A stretch of DNA of 55,977 nucleotides from an uncultured Hungatella sp. (lineage in GTDB: Bacteria; Bacillota; Clostridia; Lachnospirales; Lachnospiraceae). The stretch spans positions 1-55,977 of the forward strand of contig CAJTUV010000024.1 of NCBI GenBank assembly GCA_910579515.1, written 5' to 3'. The first letter of the stretch is position 1, and each line of letters starts with the position of its first letter. Made by a program: the position numbers and the translations under genes. This document shows, in pieces, positions 9,290 to 17,328 of the stretch. The notes below the pieces were generated by a model, which was not told the origin of the DNA, ran no database searches, and worked only from the letters and a program-made list of their open reading frames with translations.

Positions 9290-9855
9290 TGGAAGGAGAT
9301 TTAAGAATCATGGGTACCTGGAACAGCAGAGGGTTGAGAGGTTCTACTCTGGAGGACATGATTAATCACAGCAACGAGGTATATCGGGAGAAAAAGCTGG
9401 CGCTGATTCAGAAAATCCCTACTCCCATCACTCCAATTACCATTGAAAAAGAGAGCCGCCATATTACGCTTGCTTACTTTGACCAGAAAAGTACTGTGGA
9501 CTATATCGGAGCTGTTCAGGGGATTCCCGTGTGCTTTGATGCCAAGGAGTGCAGGGTGAAAACGTTTCCTCTCCAGAATGTTCACGAACATCAGGTGCGG
9601 TTTATGGAGGAATTTGAGGGTCAGGGAGGAATCGCTTTTATTATTCTTTACTGGACTGCTCTGGACGAGATTTATTACCTTCCTTTTGACGAGCTTTTGG
9701 GGTTTTGGAATCGAATGAAAAAAGGCGGAAGAAAAAGCTTTACCTATGAGGAGATGGACCGGTCCTGGAAGATTGGAAAATCAAGGGATGTGCTGGTGCA
9801 TTACCTGGAAATGATTCAGAGGGATTTGGATAGAAGAGAAGATACGTTTTGTTGA
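9289..9855 (+). CDS. recU: Holliday junction resolvase RecU
   Basis: A 188-residue protein matching RecU, the Bacillota resolvase that cuts four-way junctions in recombination repair and chromosome segregation. Diagnostic stretches are GTWNSRGLRGSTLEDMIN at the start, IQKIPTPITPI, the nuclease core around KSTVDYIGAVQG and CFDAKECR (acidic D/E-K residues), and HQVRFMEEF. The first residues may not be translated: most homologues begin at the methionine of MGTWNSRG (ATG 9310). Both starts have an AAGGAG about 12 bases upstream. Its start overlaps the lipase stop (TAATG), so it closes the long operon. Confidence 0.93.
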   Translation: MEGDLRIMGTWNSRGLRGSTLEDMINHSNEVYREKKLALIQKIPTPITPITIEKESRHITLAYFDQKSTVDYIGAVQGIPVCFDAKECRVKTFPLQNVHEHQVRFMEEFEGQGGIAFIILYWTALDEIYYLPFDELLGFWNRMKKGGRKSFTYEEMDRSWKIGKSRDVLVHYLEMIQRDLDRREDTFC

Positions 9856-9977
9856 AATGAACGAATAGAAGAGCGCAAGATTGTGCATTTTTTATTATAA
9901 AGCCGAATTTCTATTGTTAAATACATAACAAGAAATAAAAATAGCACAAAGAATATAATAAAATCCTTGCCATACTA

Positions 9978-10006
9978 TTGCAAAATTACAATATGTGTGA
10001 TAGACT
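9978..10006 (+). promoter_or_regulatory. Candidate promoter of the ugp-like operon
   Basis: TTGCAA at 9978-9983 and TAGACT at 10001-10006 are separated by 17 bases, upstream of the first permease gene. The -10 is only a moderate match. The spacer between recU and this gene (9856-10117) is otherwise AT-rich and non-coding. Confidence 0.35.
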
Positions 10007-10117
10007 TACAGCAATGGAATACTTGCTGGCAACGAAGAGAAAGCAGAGATCGTGTTTGGTCTAGTATAACAGACGAAGGGACGATTCTGCTTTTTATTTT
10101 GAAAAGGAGGATTTCTT

Positions 10118-10981
10118 GTGAAGAGAAAAAGTTTCTTTCGGGTGGTGGAACCTTACCTGTACCTGGCCCCGGCCATGATTTTCTTTGGGCTGTTTTTGTT
10201 TTGGCCTTTTTTTAAGACCATACGGCTCAGCTTTGCCATGACAACGCCTTTGGGGGAAGTGGCGTCCTATATTGGTCTTGGCAATTATGTTTCTATTTTT
10301 ACGTCGCAGGCGTTTTTAAACAGCTTGTTTGTGTCCTTTAAGTATGCGGCCATGACGGTAGTGTTTTCCATTGCCATTGGCTTTGTCCTTGCCATTGTCA
10401 GCAATGAGGATATTAAGGGAACCAACTTTTTCCGCACGGTGTTTGCTCTTCCGATGGCGATTTCCGCGGCGGCTGCCTCTGTTGTGTTTATGTTTATTTT
10501 CCACAGCAGCTTAGGCATTCTTAATAAGGTTCTTGGAACCAATATCGGGTGGCTGACAGACCCGAAATATGCCCTGATAGCGGTTACTATAGTGACGGTT
10601 TGGATGAATATCGGCCTGAACTTTATTTTCCTGACAGCGGCTCTCCAGAGTGTTCCTACAGACCTTTATGAGAGCGCGGCTCTTGAGGGAGCGGGATTTT
10701 TTGCCAAGCACCGCCATATTACCATTCCCTGCATTTCTCCTACCTTATTTTTCCTGCTGATTATCAATGTAATCAACGCATTGCAGGCATACGCTCAGGT
10801 GAAGATGATGACACAGGGCGGTCCGGCCAACAGTACGAATGTTATCGTGTATGAGATTTATCAGGAAGCGTTTATGAACAGCCGATTTGGCATGGCCTGT
10901 ACGGAATCTATTATTCTTTTTGTGATTTTGATGCTGTTGACCTTGGTACAGTTTAGATTAGAAAAGAAGGTGACCTATTAA
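10118..10981 (+). CDS. Carbohydrate/glycerol-phosphate ABC permease (UgpA/MalF class)
   Basis: A 287-residue inner-membrane permease with six predicted helices and the cytoplasmic EAA loop (YESAALEGAGFFAKHRHITIP) that docks the ATPase. It starts at GTG 10118, seven bases after AAAGGAGG. It overlaps the second permease by one base (ATTAATG), forming a heterodimer gene pair. With the downstream binding protein and glycerophosphodiesterase, the likely cargo is glycerol-3-phosphate or glycerophosphodiesters. There is no ATPase gene in the operon, so a shared MsmX/UgpC-type ATPase encoded elsewhere is inferred. Confidence 0.9.
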   Translation: MKRKSFFRVVEPYLYLAPAMIFFGLFLFWPFFKTIRLSFAMTTPLGEVASYIGLGNYVSIFTSQAFLNSLFVSFKYAAMTVVFSIAIGFVLAIVSNEDIKGTNFFRTVFALPMAISAAAASVVFMFIFHSSLGILNKVLGTNIGWLTDPKYALIAVTIVTVWMNIGLNFIFLTAALQSVPTDLYESAALEGAGFFAKHRHITIPCISPTLFFLLIINVINALQAYAQVKMMTQGGPANSTNVIVYEIYQEAFMNSRFGMACTESIILFVILMLLTLVQFRLEKKVTY

Positions 10982-11796
10982 TGAGTAGAAAAGTGACGAA
11001 GGCGATATTTTATGCGTTGAATATTCTGATGGCTGCGATTATTATCTCTCCGATTCTTTACTGTTTTAATGTTAGCATGATGTCCATGAAAGAGGTATAC
11101 GGCGGGAATTTCTTCCCGAAACAGGTGATGATTGAAAACTACACAAAGGCTTTACAGCTGGCGCCGTTTTTTACCTTTATCAAGAACTCCCTGATTGTTT
11201 CCGGTTTGGTCACATTGGGACAGATTGTGACAGGAGCTCTGGCGGCCTACGCATTTTCCATGATGAAGTTTAAAGGGAGAAACGTGTTGTTTTTGATTAT
11301 GCTGTCTACCATGATGATTCCAAGTCAGGCGGTTATCATTGCAAACTATTTGACTATCTGCGACTGGGGGCTTAAGAATACCTATACGGCTTTGATTCTT
11401 CCCAACGTGGCTTCTGCTTTTGCAGTGTTTAATATGAGACAGGCATTTTTACAGCTTCCTATGGAGATCAAAGAGGCGGCTGAGATTGACGGGTGTGGGA
11501 ATTTTAGGTTTTTCTATTCCATCGCCCTTCCTCTTGTGAAGCCTTCCATGGGCGCTCTGGGAATCTATACGTTCCTCCAGAGCTGGAACCATTATCTGTG
11601 GCCTTTGTTAATCACGGACACAGTGAATATGAGAACGGTGCAGATCGGTCTTGGAATGCTTCAGGGCGCCGAGTCTACGGATTTTCGGCCGGTTATGGCA
11701 GGCTCAATGATTATTCTGATTCCGTCTATACTTGCATTTGTTTTAGGGCAGAAGCAGTTGATTTCCGGTTTAACTTCCGGCTCTGTCAAAGGATGA
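10981..11796 (+). CDS. Carbohydrate/glycerol-phosphate ABC permease (UgpE/MalG class)
   Basis: A 271-residue permease with six predicted helices. Its EAA loop is MEIKEAAEIDGCGNFRFFYS, as in MalG/UgpE proteins. It partners the preceding permease, whose stop codon it overlaps. The C-terminal GLTSGSVKG is typical of the class. The binding-protein gene follows after about 70 bp, which holds a strong AGGAGG site. Function inferred: the second membrane half of the importer. Confidence 0.9.
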   Translation: MSRKVTKAIFYALNILMAAIIISPILYCFNVSMMSMKEVYGGNFFPKQVMIENYTKALQLAPFFTFIKNSLIVSGLVTLGQIVTGALAAYAFSMMKFKGRNVLFLIMLSTMMIPSQAVIIANYLTICDWGLKNTYTALILPNVASAFAVFNMRQAFLQLPMEIKEAAEIDGCGNFRFFYSIALPLVKPSMGALGIYTFLQSWNHYLWPLLITDTVNMRTVQIGLGMLQGAESTDFRPVMAGSMIILIPSILAFVLGQKQLISGLTSGSVKG

Positions 11797-11864
11797 TTTT
11801 ATGCAGATAGAAGATTCTGCGTGAGATAAGAAAATAAAATTTATACAAAACAGGAGGGTTATTC

Positions 11865-13244
11865 ATGAAAAGAAGAAAATGGATGGCAGTAGGTCTGGCG
11901 GCGGTTATGGCATTATCGCTGGCAGCGTGCGGTAGCGGTTCCTCAGGGGGCGGGACCACCACAACAGCGGCTGCAGGCGGTTCCTCAGGGGGCGGCGCTT
12001 CGGCAGAAGGCAAAACAGAGATTATCTTTTGGCACGCTATGGGCGGCGTAAACGGCGAGGCCACAGAGGCTCTTGTAAAAGCGTTTAATGAGTCCCAGAA
12101 TGAGATCGTGGTAAAGAGTGAGTATCAGGGCACGTATGACGATATGATCACGAAGTTAAAGGCGACTATGCAGAGCGGTGGTATGCCGGACGTATGTCAG
12201 ATGTACGATATTGGAACAAAGTTCATGGCAGACAGCGGCTATGCCATTCCGGTTGAGGATATGTTTGCAAGCACAAATTTTGATTCCTCTAGCGTGATGG
12301 ATATTATCACGAGTTACTATACAGTAGACGGAAAGCAGATGGCTATGCCGTTTAACGTATCCACTCCGATGTTATACTACAATAAGGACGTGTTTAAAGC
12401 TGCAGGCCTGGATCCAGAGACTCCGCCAAAGAATTTTGACGAGGTGATGGAATATTCCAAGAAGATCGTGGAAAGCGGCGCGGCTCCTGTCGGATACGCC
12501 CAAGCTATCTATGGATGGTTTTTTGAGCAGCAGATTGCCGGACAGGGCAAATATTATGCGAACAATGAAAACGGAAGAAAAGAAGCGGCTACAGCAGTTG
12601 ACTTTGACCAGAACGGAGCAGGCTTAAAGATTTTTGAGACCTGGAAGAATTTACTGGATTCCGGCTATGCGGCTAATTATGGAAGTACAACGGCAGACAC
12701 TCAGACAGCTTTCTTCTCTGGACAGGCGGCTATTATCGTTGAGTCTACTGCGATTTTAAAGAATGCAACCAACAGCTGTGATTTTGAGGTTGGTACCGGC
12801 TATTTCCCGAAGATTGAGGACAATGCAGAGGGTGGAGTAATCATAGGTGGAGCTTCCCTGTGGATGATGGACAACAAGGATGAGGCAAAGAAGAACGCAG
12901 CCTGGAAATTTGTTGAGTACAGCACAACTCCAGAGGCACAGGCAAACTGGAGTATGTCTACCGGTTACTTTGCCATCAACCCGGCGGCTTACGAGACCCC
13001 GGATATGAAGGCGTTTTTGGAGGAGAATCCAAACTTCCTGACAGCCATCAACCAGCTTAAGGATACCCCGGTAAACGGATATACCGCAGGCGTTCTCTCA
13101 GGCGTGGCTACAGAGTCCAGAACTCTTTTCAATGAAGCAATGGAAAAGACGTATAACGGAACGTATACACCACAGCAGGCTATTGACTTCCTGGCAGAGA
13201 GTGTAAATTCTGCTATTGAGAATTATAATGCCTCTACAAAATAA
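11865..13244 (+). CDS. Extracellular solute-binding lipoprotein (UgpB-like)
   Basis: A 459-residue binding protein. A lipoprotein signal peptide ends at the lipobox LAAC, with the lipidated cysteine at C22. A low-complexity Gly/Ser/Thr linker follows that contains a duplicated GSSGG-type block, matched by a 17-bp direct repeat in the DNA near 11,937 and 11,978. The mature domain begins EIIFWHAMGG, the usual opening of UgpB-type family 1 binding proteins, and includes the MPFNVSTPMLYYNKDVF signature. It captures the ligand for the two permeases. Because a glycerophosphodiesterase gene follows, glycerol-3-phosphate or a glycerophosphodiester is the likely ligand, but this is context-based. Confidence 0.9.
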   Translation: MKRRKWMAVGLAAVMALSLAACGSGSSGGGTTTTAAAGGSSGGGASAEGKTEIIFWHAMGGVNGEATEALVKAFNESQNEIVVKSEYQGTYDDMITKLKATMQSGGMPDVCQMYDIGTKFMADSGYAIPVEDMFASTNFDSSSVMDIITSYYTVDGKQMAMPFNVSTPMLYYNKDVFKAAGLDPETPPKNFDEVMEYSKKIVESGAAPVGYAQAIYGWFFEQQIAGQGKYYANNENGRKEAATAVDFDQNGAGLKIFETWKNLLDSGYAANYGSTTADTQTAFFSGQAAIIVESTAILKNATNSCDFEVGTGYFPKIEDNAEGGVIIGGASLWMMDNKDEAKKNAAWKFVEYSTTPEAQANWSMSTGYFAINPAAYETPDMKAFLEENPNFLTAINQLKDTPVNGYTAGVLSGVATESRTLFNEAMEKTYNGTYTPQQAIDFLAESVNSAIENYNASTK

Positions 13245-13275
13245 AATGTGATTGATATAGTAAAGCGCTAACCTG

Positions 13276-13312
13276 ACGGCGGACACAAAACAGTAGTTGT
13301 TTTGTCCGCCGT
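13276..13312 (+). promoter_or_regulatory. Intercistronic hairpin after the binding-protein gene
   Basis: ACGGCGGAC (13276-13284) pairs with GTCCGCCGT (13304-13312), and inner A/T pairs extend the stem. There is no T-run after it, so it is more likely an mRNA-stabilising or partial-termination stem than a full terminator. Such stems raise expression of binding proteins over the other transporter genes. Confidence 0.6.
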
Positions 13313-13366
13313 TCCATGTTAAATTAGAGTTCATAAAAAGAAACTCAATGACAAGGAGGATTTATC

Positions 13367-14101
13367 ATGAAGAATTTTGCGCACCGCGGTTTCAGCGGAA
13401 AGTATCCAGAGAATACCATATTGGCTTTTCAAAAGGCGCTGGAGGAAGGGGTAGACGGCATTGAGCTGGATGTGCAGCTGACCAGCGACGGGGAGCTTGT
13501 GATTATTCATGACGAGAGGGTGGACAGGACGACAAACGGCAAGGGCCTGGTAGTTTCCTATACTCTTGAGGAGCTGAGAAAACTAGATGCTTCCTATATT
13601 TACAGAGGGAAAATGGGCTTTCATCCGATCCCTACGCTGCGGGAATATTTCGAGCTGGTAAAGGATTCTCCCATTGTCACCAACATTGAATTGAAGACCG
13701 GAATCAATGAGTATCCTGGAATTGAGGAAAAAGTTTATGCAATGATTAAGGAGTATCATTTGGAGGAGCGGATTATTATTTCAAGCTTTAATCATTACAG
13801 CGTGATGCGCATGAAAGCCCTGGCGCCAGAGCTGGTGTATGGGTTCCTGAGCGACACATGGATTTATCAGCCAGGGCAGTATACGAAGTCTCATGGCGTG
13901 GCCTGCTATCATCCCGTGTTTCTTCAATTAAAGCAGGAGATCGTGGACGAGGTAAAGGCGGCAGGAATCGTGATCAATACCTGGACGGTGAATGCAGAGG
14001 AGCAGGTGCGGGATTTGTACGCCAAGGGAGTTGACACGGTGATCGGCAATTATCCAGATATGACAGCCCGGGTTTTGAAAGAGTTAGAAAACAAACTTTA
14101 A
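13367..14101 (+). CDS. Glycerophosphodiester phosphodiesterase
   Basis: A 244-residue GDPD enzyme that hydrolyses glycerophosphodiesters to glycerol-3-phosphate and an alcohol. It opens with the family signature FAHRGFSGKYPENT (H6, R7). It continues with the metal-binding IELDVQLTSDGELVIIHDE, including the E and D ligands and the catalytic H of IIHDE. The C-terminal TWTVN and GVDTVIGNYPD are typical. There is no signal peptide, so it acts inside the cell on imported substrate, as UgpQ does. The ATG follows AAGGAGG by eight bases. Its place directly after the ABC importer supports a glycerophosphodiester scavenging route. Confidence 0.93.
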   Translation: MKNFAHRGFSGKYPENTILAFQKALEEGVDGIELDVQLTSDGELVIIHDERVDRTTNGKGLVVSYTLEELRKLDASYIYRGKMGFHPIPTLREYFELVKDSPIVTNIELKTGINEYPGIEEKVYAMIKEYHLEERIIISSFNHYSVMRMKALAPELVYGFLSDTWIYQPGQYTKSHGVACYHPVFLQLKQEIVDEVKAAGIVINTWTVNAEEQVRDLYAKGVDTVIGNYPDMTARVLKELENKL

Positions 14102-14140
14102 ACATTATCAGACTTATTGATGTTGAGGAGTGGGTGCCAG

Positions 14141-14833
14141 ATGGGAACAGTAGGAGAATTTACAAATTTTTTGGAGGATTTGAATCTGATCTCCATTATT
14201 ATACGAATTTTCTTGTCTATGGTCTGTGGCGGCGTTATTGGAATTGAACGTGGACGAGCTCACCAGGCTGCGGGTATGAGAACTTATATGTTGGTTTGTA
14301 TGGGAGCTACGATGGTTATGATGACAGGCCAATATATGTACATTCATTTTCAGACAGGGGATCCGGCCCGTCTGGGGGCCCAGGTGGTCAGCGGCATCGG
14401 TTTTTTGGGAGCTGGAAGTATCATCATAGCAGGAAAGACGAGAATCCGAGGATTGACCACAGCGGCAGGGCTGTGGACGGCTGCCTGTATTGGACTTAGT
14501 CTGGGAATCGGGTTCTATGAGGCGGGAGTTGTGGCTACTATAGCGGTTTTCCTGATTATGACCCGACTGCGTCAGTTGGAATATCATTGGATCAATGACG
14601 ACGAGTGGTTTCGCTTCTATGTGGAGATGGAGGAAGACGTAAAAATCAGCAGAGTGGCTCAGGAGCTTTTGACCATGGGAATTCAAATGGGAGAAATGCG
14701 GATGGAGCAGCATGCAGAGTCCTTTCAAAAGGTAGTGATAAGCTTAAGTGATAAAAATCACAGAAGCAGGGATGAAATTACAAAATATTTAGAGCGAATT
14801 GACGGAGTGCTGTTTGTGAAGTATACGATTTAG
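14141..14833 (+). CDS. MgtC/SapB-family membrane protein
   Basis: A 230-residue protein with four or five N-terminal membrane helices. It carries the MgtC signature GGVIGIERGRAHQAAGMRTY, followed by LVCMGATMVMM and GIGFLGAGSIII. A soluble C-terminal domain (from about residue 155) resembles an ACT-like fold. MgtC proteins are linked to magnesium limitation and control of membrane ATPase activity; the exact role here is unknown. I chose ATG 14141, ten bases after GAGGAG, over ATG 14120 and TTG 14117, which lack a ribosome binding site. A terminator follows immediately. Confidence 0.85.
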   Translation: MGTVGEFTNFLEDLNLISIIIRIFLSMVCGGVIGIERGRAHQAAGMRTYMLVCMGATMVMMTGQYMYIHFQTGDPARLGAQVVSGIGFLGAGSIIIAGKTRIRGLTTAAGLWTAACIGLSLGIGFYEAGVVATIAVFLIMTRLRQLEYHWINDDEWFRFYVEMEEDVKISRVAQELLTMGIQMGEMRMEQHAESFQKVVISLSDKNHRSRDEITKYLERIDGVLFVKYTI

Positions 14834-14835
14834 AT

Positions 14836-14885
14836 AACAGTTCAGATGGGGAAGAAGTGTCCTTGTCTGAACTGTTCTCTGTTTA
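14836..14885 (+). terminator. Terminator-like hairpin after mgtC-type gene
   Basis: A perfect 11-bp stem, AACAGTTCAGA (14836-14846) with TCTGAACTGTT (14866-14876), has a 19-base loop and a T-rich tail (CTCTGTTTAATTTT). It separates this gene from the LexA-controlled repair locus. Confidence 0.7.
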
Positions 14886-14945
14886 ATTTTGTGTAGCGTG
14901 AATCAGGTGGAAAGAAGGAGAAAGACGATTAAAGTAAAAAACAGG

Positions 14946-14974
14946 TTGCATTCTTATATGACATGTGATAGAAT
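14946..14974 (+). promoter_or_regulatory. Promoter of the radical SAM repair operon
   Basis: TTGCAT (14946-14951), 17-base spacer, TAGAAT (14969-14974): a good sigma-A type promoter. The start point would fall at about 14981, on the edge of the LexA-like box. Confidence 0.7.
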
Positions 14975-14983
14975 GAAAGAAAA

Positions 14984-14995
14984 GAACACATGTTC
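14984..14995 (+). promoter_or_regulatory. LexA (SOS) box
   Basis: GAACACATGTTC at 14984-14995 fits the Gram-positive LexA/DinR consensus GAAC-N4-GTTC exactly, inside the longer palindrome AGAACACATGTTCT. It lies just after the predicted -10 box and 20 bp before the ATG, where a bound repressor would block transcription. It implies that the downstream DNA-repair genes are DNA-damage inducible. Confidence 0.7.
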
Positions 14996-15015
14996 TATAT
15001 TTGAGGGGCGAGAAT

Positions 15016-16362
15016 ATGCTGATTCAAGAAGGAATGGGAATACAGGAAAAACTTGAGATTCTGGCAGATGCTGCCAAGTATGATGTGGCTTGTACCTCCA
15101 GCGGAGTGGAGCGTAAGAATAAGCCCGGTACCTTGGGAAATGCAGTTTCGGCCGGGCTTTGCCACAGTTTTGCGGCAGACGGCAGATGTATTTCTCTATT
15201 GAAAATTCTGTTCACAAATCAGTGTATCTATGATTGTAAGTATTGTGTTAACCGCCGTTCGAATGATGTGAAACGTACCGCCTTTACGCCAGATGAAGTT
15301 TGCAGGCTTACGATAGAGTTTTACAGACGTAATTATATTGAAGGGCTATTTTTAAGCTCTGGTGTTTTTCACAGCCCTGATTATACCATGGATTTATTAT
15401 ATCAGACTTTGTGGAAGCTTCGGAATGAATACCGGTTTAACGGTTATATTCATATTAAGGCGATTCCCGGAGCCGATCCGGTTTTAGTAGAGCGGATTGG
15501 GCTGTTGGCAGATCGTATGAGCGTTAATTTAGAGCTTCCTACCTCAGAGGGTTTGAAACGCCTGGCTCCAGCCAAAACCAGAGACAAGATTTTAGCGCCT
15601 ATGCGTCAGATTCAGAGAGGGATTCAGGTGCAGAGGCAGGAGATCGTCCCATACAGAGACAGAAGGCGGTTTGTTCCTGCAGGGCAGAGCACCCAAATGA
15701 TCGTAGGGGCTACGCCGGAGAATGATTATCAGATGATTTCTGTTGCAGAGGCATTGTACCGGAATTATGAATTAAAGAGGGTGTTTTACTCTGCCTTTGT
15801 GCGCGTCAATGACGACAGTCTCCTTCCGGCCTTGCCGGGAGGCCCGCCCCTTCTTCGGGAACACAGATTGTATCAGGCGGATTGGCTGATGCGGTTTTAT
15901 GGTTTTCAGGCAGGAGAGCTTCTTTCTACAAAACAGCCTAATTTCAATGTATTTTTAGACCCAAAGTGCGACTGGGCTCTGCGTCATTTAGAACAGTTTC
16001 CGGTAGAAATTAACCATGCAGACTACAGCATGATTCTGAGAGTGCCGGGGATTGGGGTAAAGTCAGCGAAAAGAATTGTGGCAGCCAGGCGCAGTGCCTG
16101 CTTAGAGTTTTCCGATTTGAAAAAGATCGGCGTGGTTCTGAAAAGGGCAGTGTATTTTATCACTTGTAATGGACGTATGATGTATTCTGTGAAAATGAAC
16201 CAGGATTTTATCACCAGCCAGCTTCTTGGAGAGGAACGGCGGAATGCATGGGATATCAGCCAGAAAGACGCTTACCGTCAGATGTCTATGTTTGATGATG
16301 GATTCTTATCAGCGAAGCCGGATGAGAATGAGGCTATGACTGCGGCTATGGGACAGTTTTAA
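15016..16362 (+). CDS. Putative DNA modification/repair radical SAM protein (TIGR03916 type)
   Basis: A 448-residue protein. The radical SAM cysteines are C70, C74 and C77 in NQCIYDCKYC. A helix-hairpin-helix DNA-binding motif lies near residues 340-360 (VPGIGVKSAKRIVAAR). This combination is the 'putative DNA modification/repair radical SAM' family, normally found next to a TIGR03915-type partner, as it is here. The chemistry is unknown; repair of a DNA lesion by radical transfer is the usual suggestion. The ATG at 15016 follows GAGGGG by about seven bases. The upstream LexA box supports a damage-response role. Confidence 0.9.
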   Translation: MLIQEGMGIQEKLEILADAAKYDVACTSSGVERKNKPGTLGNAVSAGLCHSFAADGRCISLLKILFTNQCIYDCKYCVNRRSNDVKRTAFTPDEVCRLTIEFYRRNYIEGLFLSSGVFHSPDYTMDLLYQTLWKLRNEYRFNGYIHIKAIPGADPVLVERIGLLADRMSVNLELPTSEGLKRLAPAKTRDKILAPMRQIQRGIQVQRQEIVPYRDRRRFVPAGQSTQMIVGATPENDYQMISVAEALYRNYELKRVFYSAFVRVNDDSLLPALPGGPPLLREHRLYQADWLMRFYGFQAGELLSTKQPNFNVFLDPKCDWALRHLEQFPVEINHADYSMILRVPGIGVKSAKRIVAARRSACLEFSDLKKIGVVLKRAVYFITCNGRMMYSVKMNQDFITSQLLGEERRNAWDISQKDAYRQMSMFDDGFLSAKPDENEAMTAAMGQF

Positions 16363-16451
16363 ATATGCTGGCATTGCCTTGCTGAAATAATAGTGAAGAA
16401 AGTCTCAGATGTCTGCGTCATCTGTGGGTTTGCAAAGCGATGGCGTAAGCG

Positions 16452-16477
16452 GCGCCTGCGTCTAACTTTGCAGGCGC
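16452..16477. repeat. GC-rich hairpin between the repair genes
   Basis: GCGCCTGC (16452-16459) pairs with GCAGGCGC (16470-16477), and a third related block GGGCGCAGGC follows at 16484-16493. The 192-bp spacer (16363-16554) is otherwise featureless. No T-run follows, so a terminator is unlikely; attenuation or mRNA processing between the two cotranscribed genes is possible. Confidence 0.45.
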
Positions 16478-16554
16478 GCTTGAGGGCGCAGGCAAAGGGC
16501 GCTTCATTCACCGGAATTTTTGCAAGGCAGTACTAGTGTCTTGGAGGGATAGAG

Positions 16555-17325
16555 ATGACCATTTTTACGTGCTCAGATACCTTTGAAGGAATTTTATGCG
16601 GCGTCTATGATGCCTGGACAAGCCGGCTGGGACACAAAAATGTCGCCTTAGAGTTAGAGGGGACAGGGAACATGCAGATGTTTACAGAGTATCGCCAGGT
16701 GCAGGAAAGTCTCTCAAAGGCAGAGAAGGTGATTCAGGCAGTACAGACGAAGGCAGGCCAGGAGGTTTATGAACAGATTTACAGGGCGTCCTTAAGCCAA
16801 GAGGCAGAGAAGGCAGACAGGATTTACCGTTTTTTAATCTATGCCCTTCATTATGGAAAGGTGATTTTGGATCAGCTTCAGATTCCGGCAGTCTATGATA
16901 TGTTTCAGATGAATCGGAATGTGGGAAATGAAGCGTATCTTCTGATTGAGTTTCTTCGTTTTTCTCAGACAAGTGATGGAGTATTGTTTGGCATGGTGGG
17001 GCCTAAAAATGATGTCATTATTCTGTTGGCGCCTCATTTTGCAGACCGTCTTCACAATGAGAATTGGATTATTTATGATGAGAAGCGAAAAAAGGCAGTG
17101 GTACACAGAGCCCTGGGAAGTTGGATGACTGTAGAAGTTTCTGAGCCAGGCTGGAAAGAACGGATGATAAAGTCTGGCGACCAGGAGGAATTTGAGAATC
17201 TGTGGAGAGCTTTCCATAAACATATCGCCATAGAAGAGCGGACGAATCCTATCTGTCAAAGAGGCCACCTGCCCTTACGTTTTCGTCCGTATATGACAGA
17301 ATTTCAAAGAAAGAGAGAGGGATGA
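16555..17325 (+). CDS. TIGR03915-type DNA metabolism protein, partner of the radical SAM protein
   Basis: A 256-residue cytoplasmic protein of the DUF4130/TIGR03915 type. It begins with the family's characteristic FTCSDTFEGILCGVYDAW and later has the RFLRFSQTSDGVLFGMVGPKND segment and FADRLHNENWIIYDEKR. It is almost always paired with the radical SAM protein encoded just upstream, and some homologues are fused to uracil-DNA glycosylase domains, so it is thought to act in DNA repair. No glycosylase domain is present here. The ATG follows TGGAGGGAT. Its stop lies 3 bp before the ATG of the next gene. Confidence 0.85.
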   Translation: MTIFTCSDTFEGILCGVYDAWTSRLGHKNVALELEGTGNMQMFTEYRQVQESLSKAEKVIQAVQTKAGQEVYEQIYRASLSQEAEKADRIYRFLIYALHYGKVILDQLQIPAVYDMFQMNRNVGNEAYLLIEFLRFSQTSDGVLFGMVGPKNDVIILLAPHFADRLHNENWIIYDEKRKKAVVHRALGSWMTVEVSEPGWKERMIKSGDQEEFENLWRAFHKHIAIEERTNPICQRGHLPLRFRPYMTEFQRKREG

Positions 17326-17328
17326 TTG

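Noticed and set aside
14114..14728. 204-codon minus-strand ORF opposite the MgtC gene
   Set aside because: Low-complexity His/Ser/Asn-rich translation typical of an antisense shadow; the plus strand has clear homology.
16452..16493. tRNA or intrinsic terminator between the two repair genes
   Set aside because: The GC-rich stem has no T-run, and no cloverleaf can be drawn.
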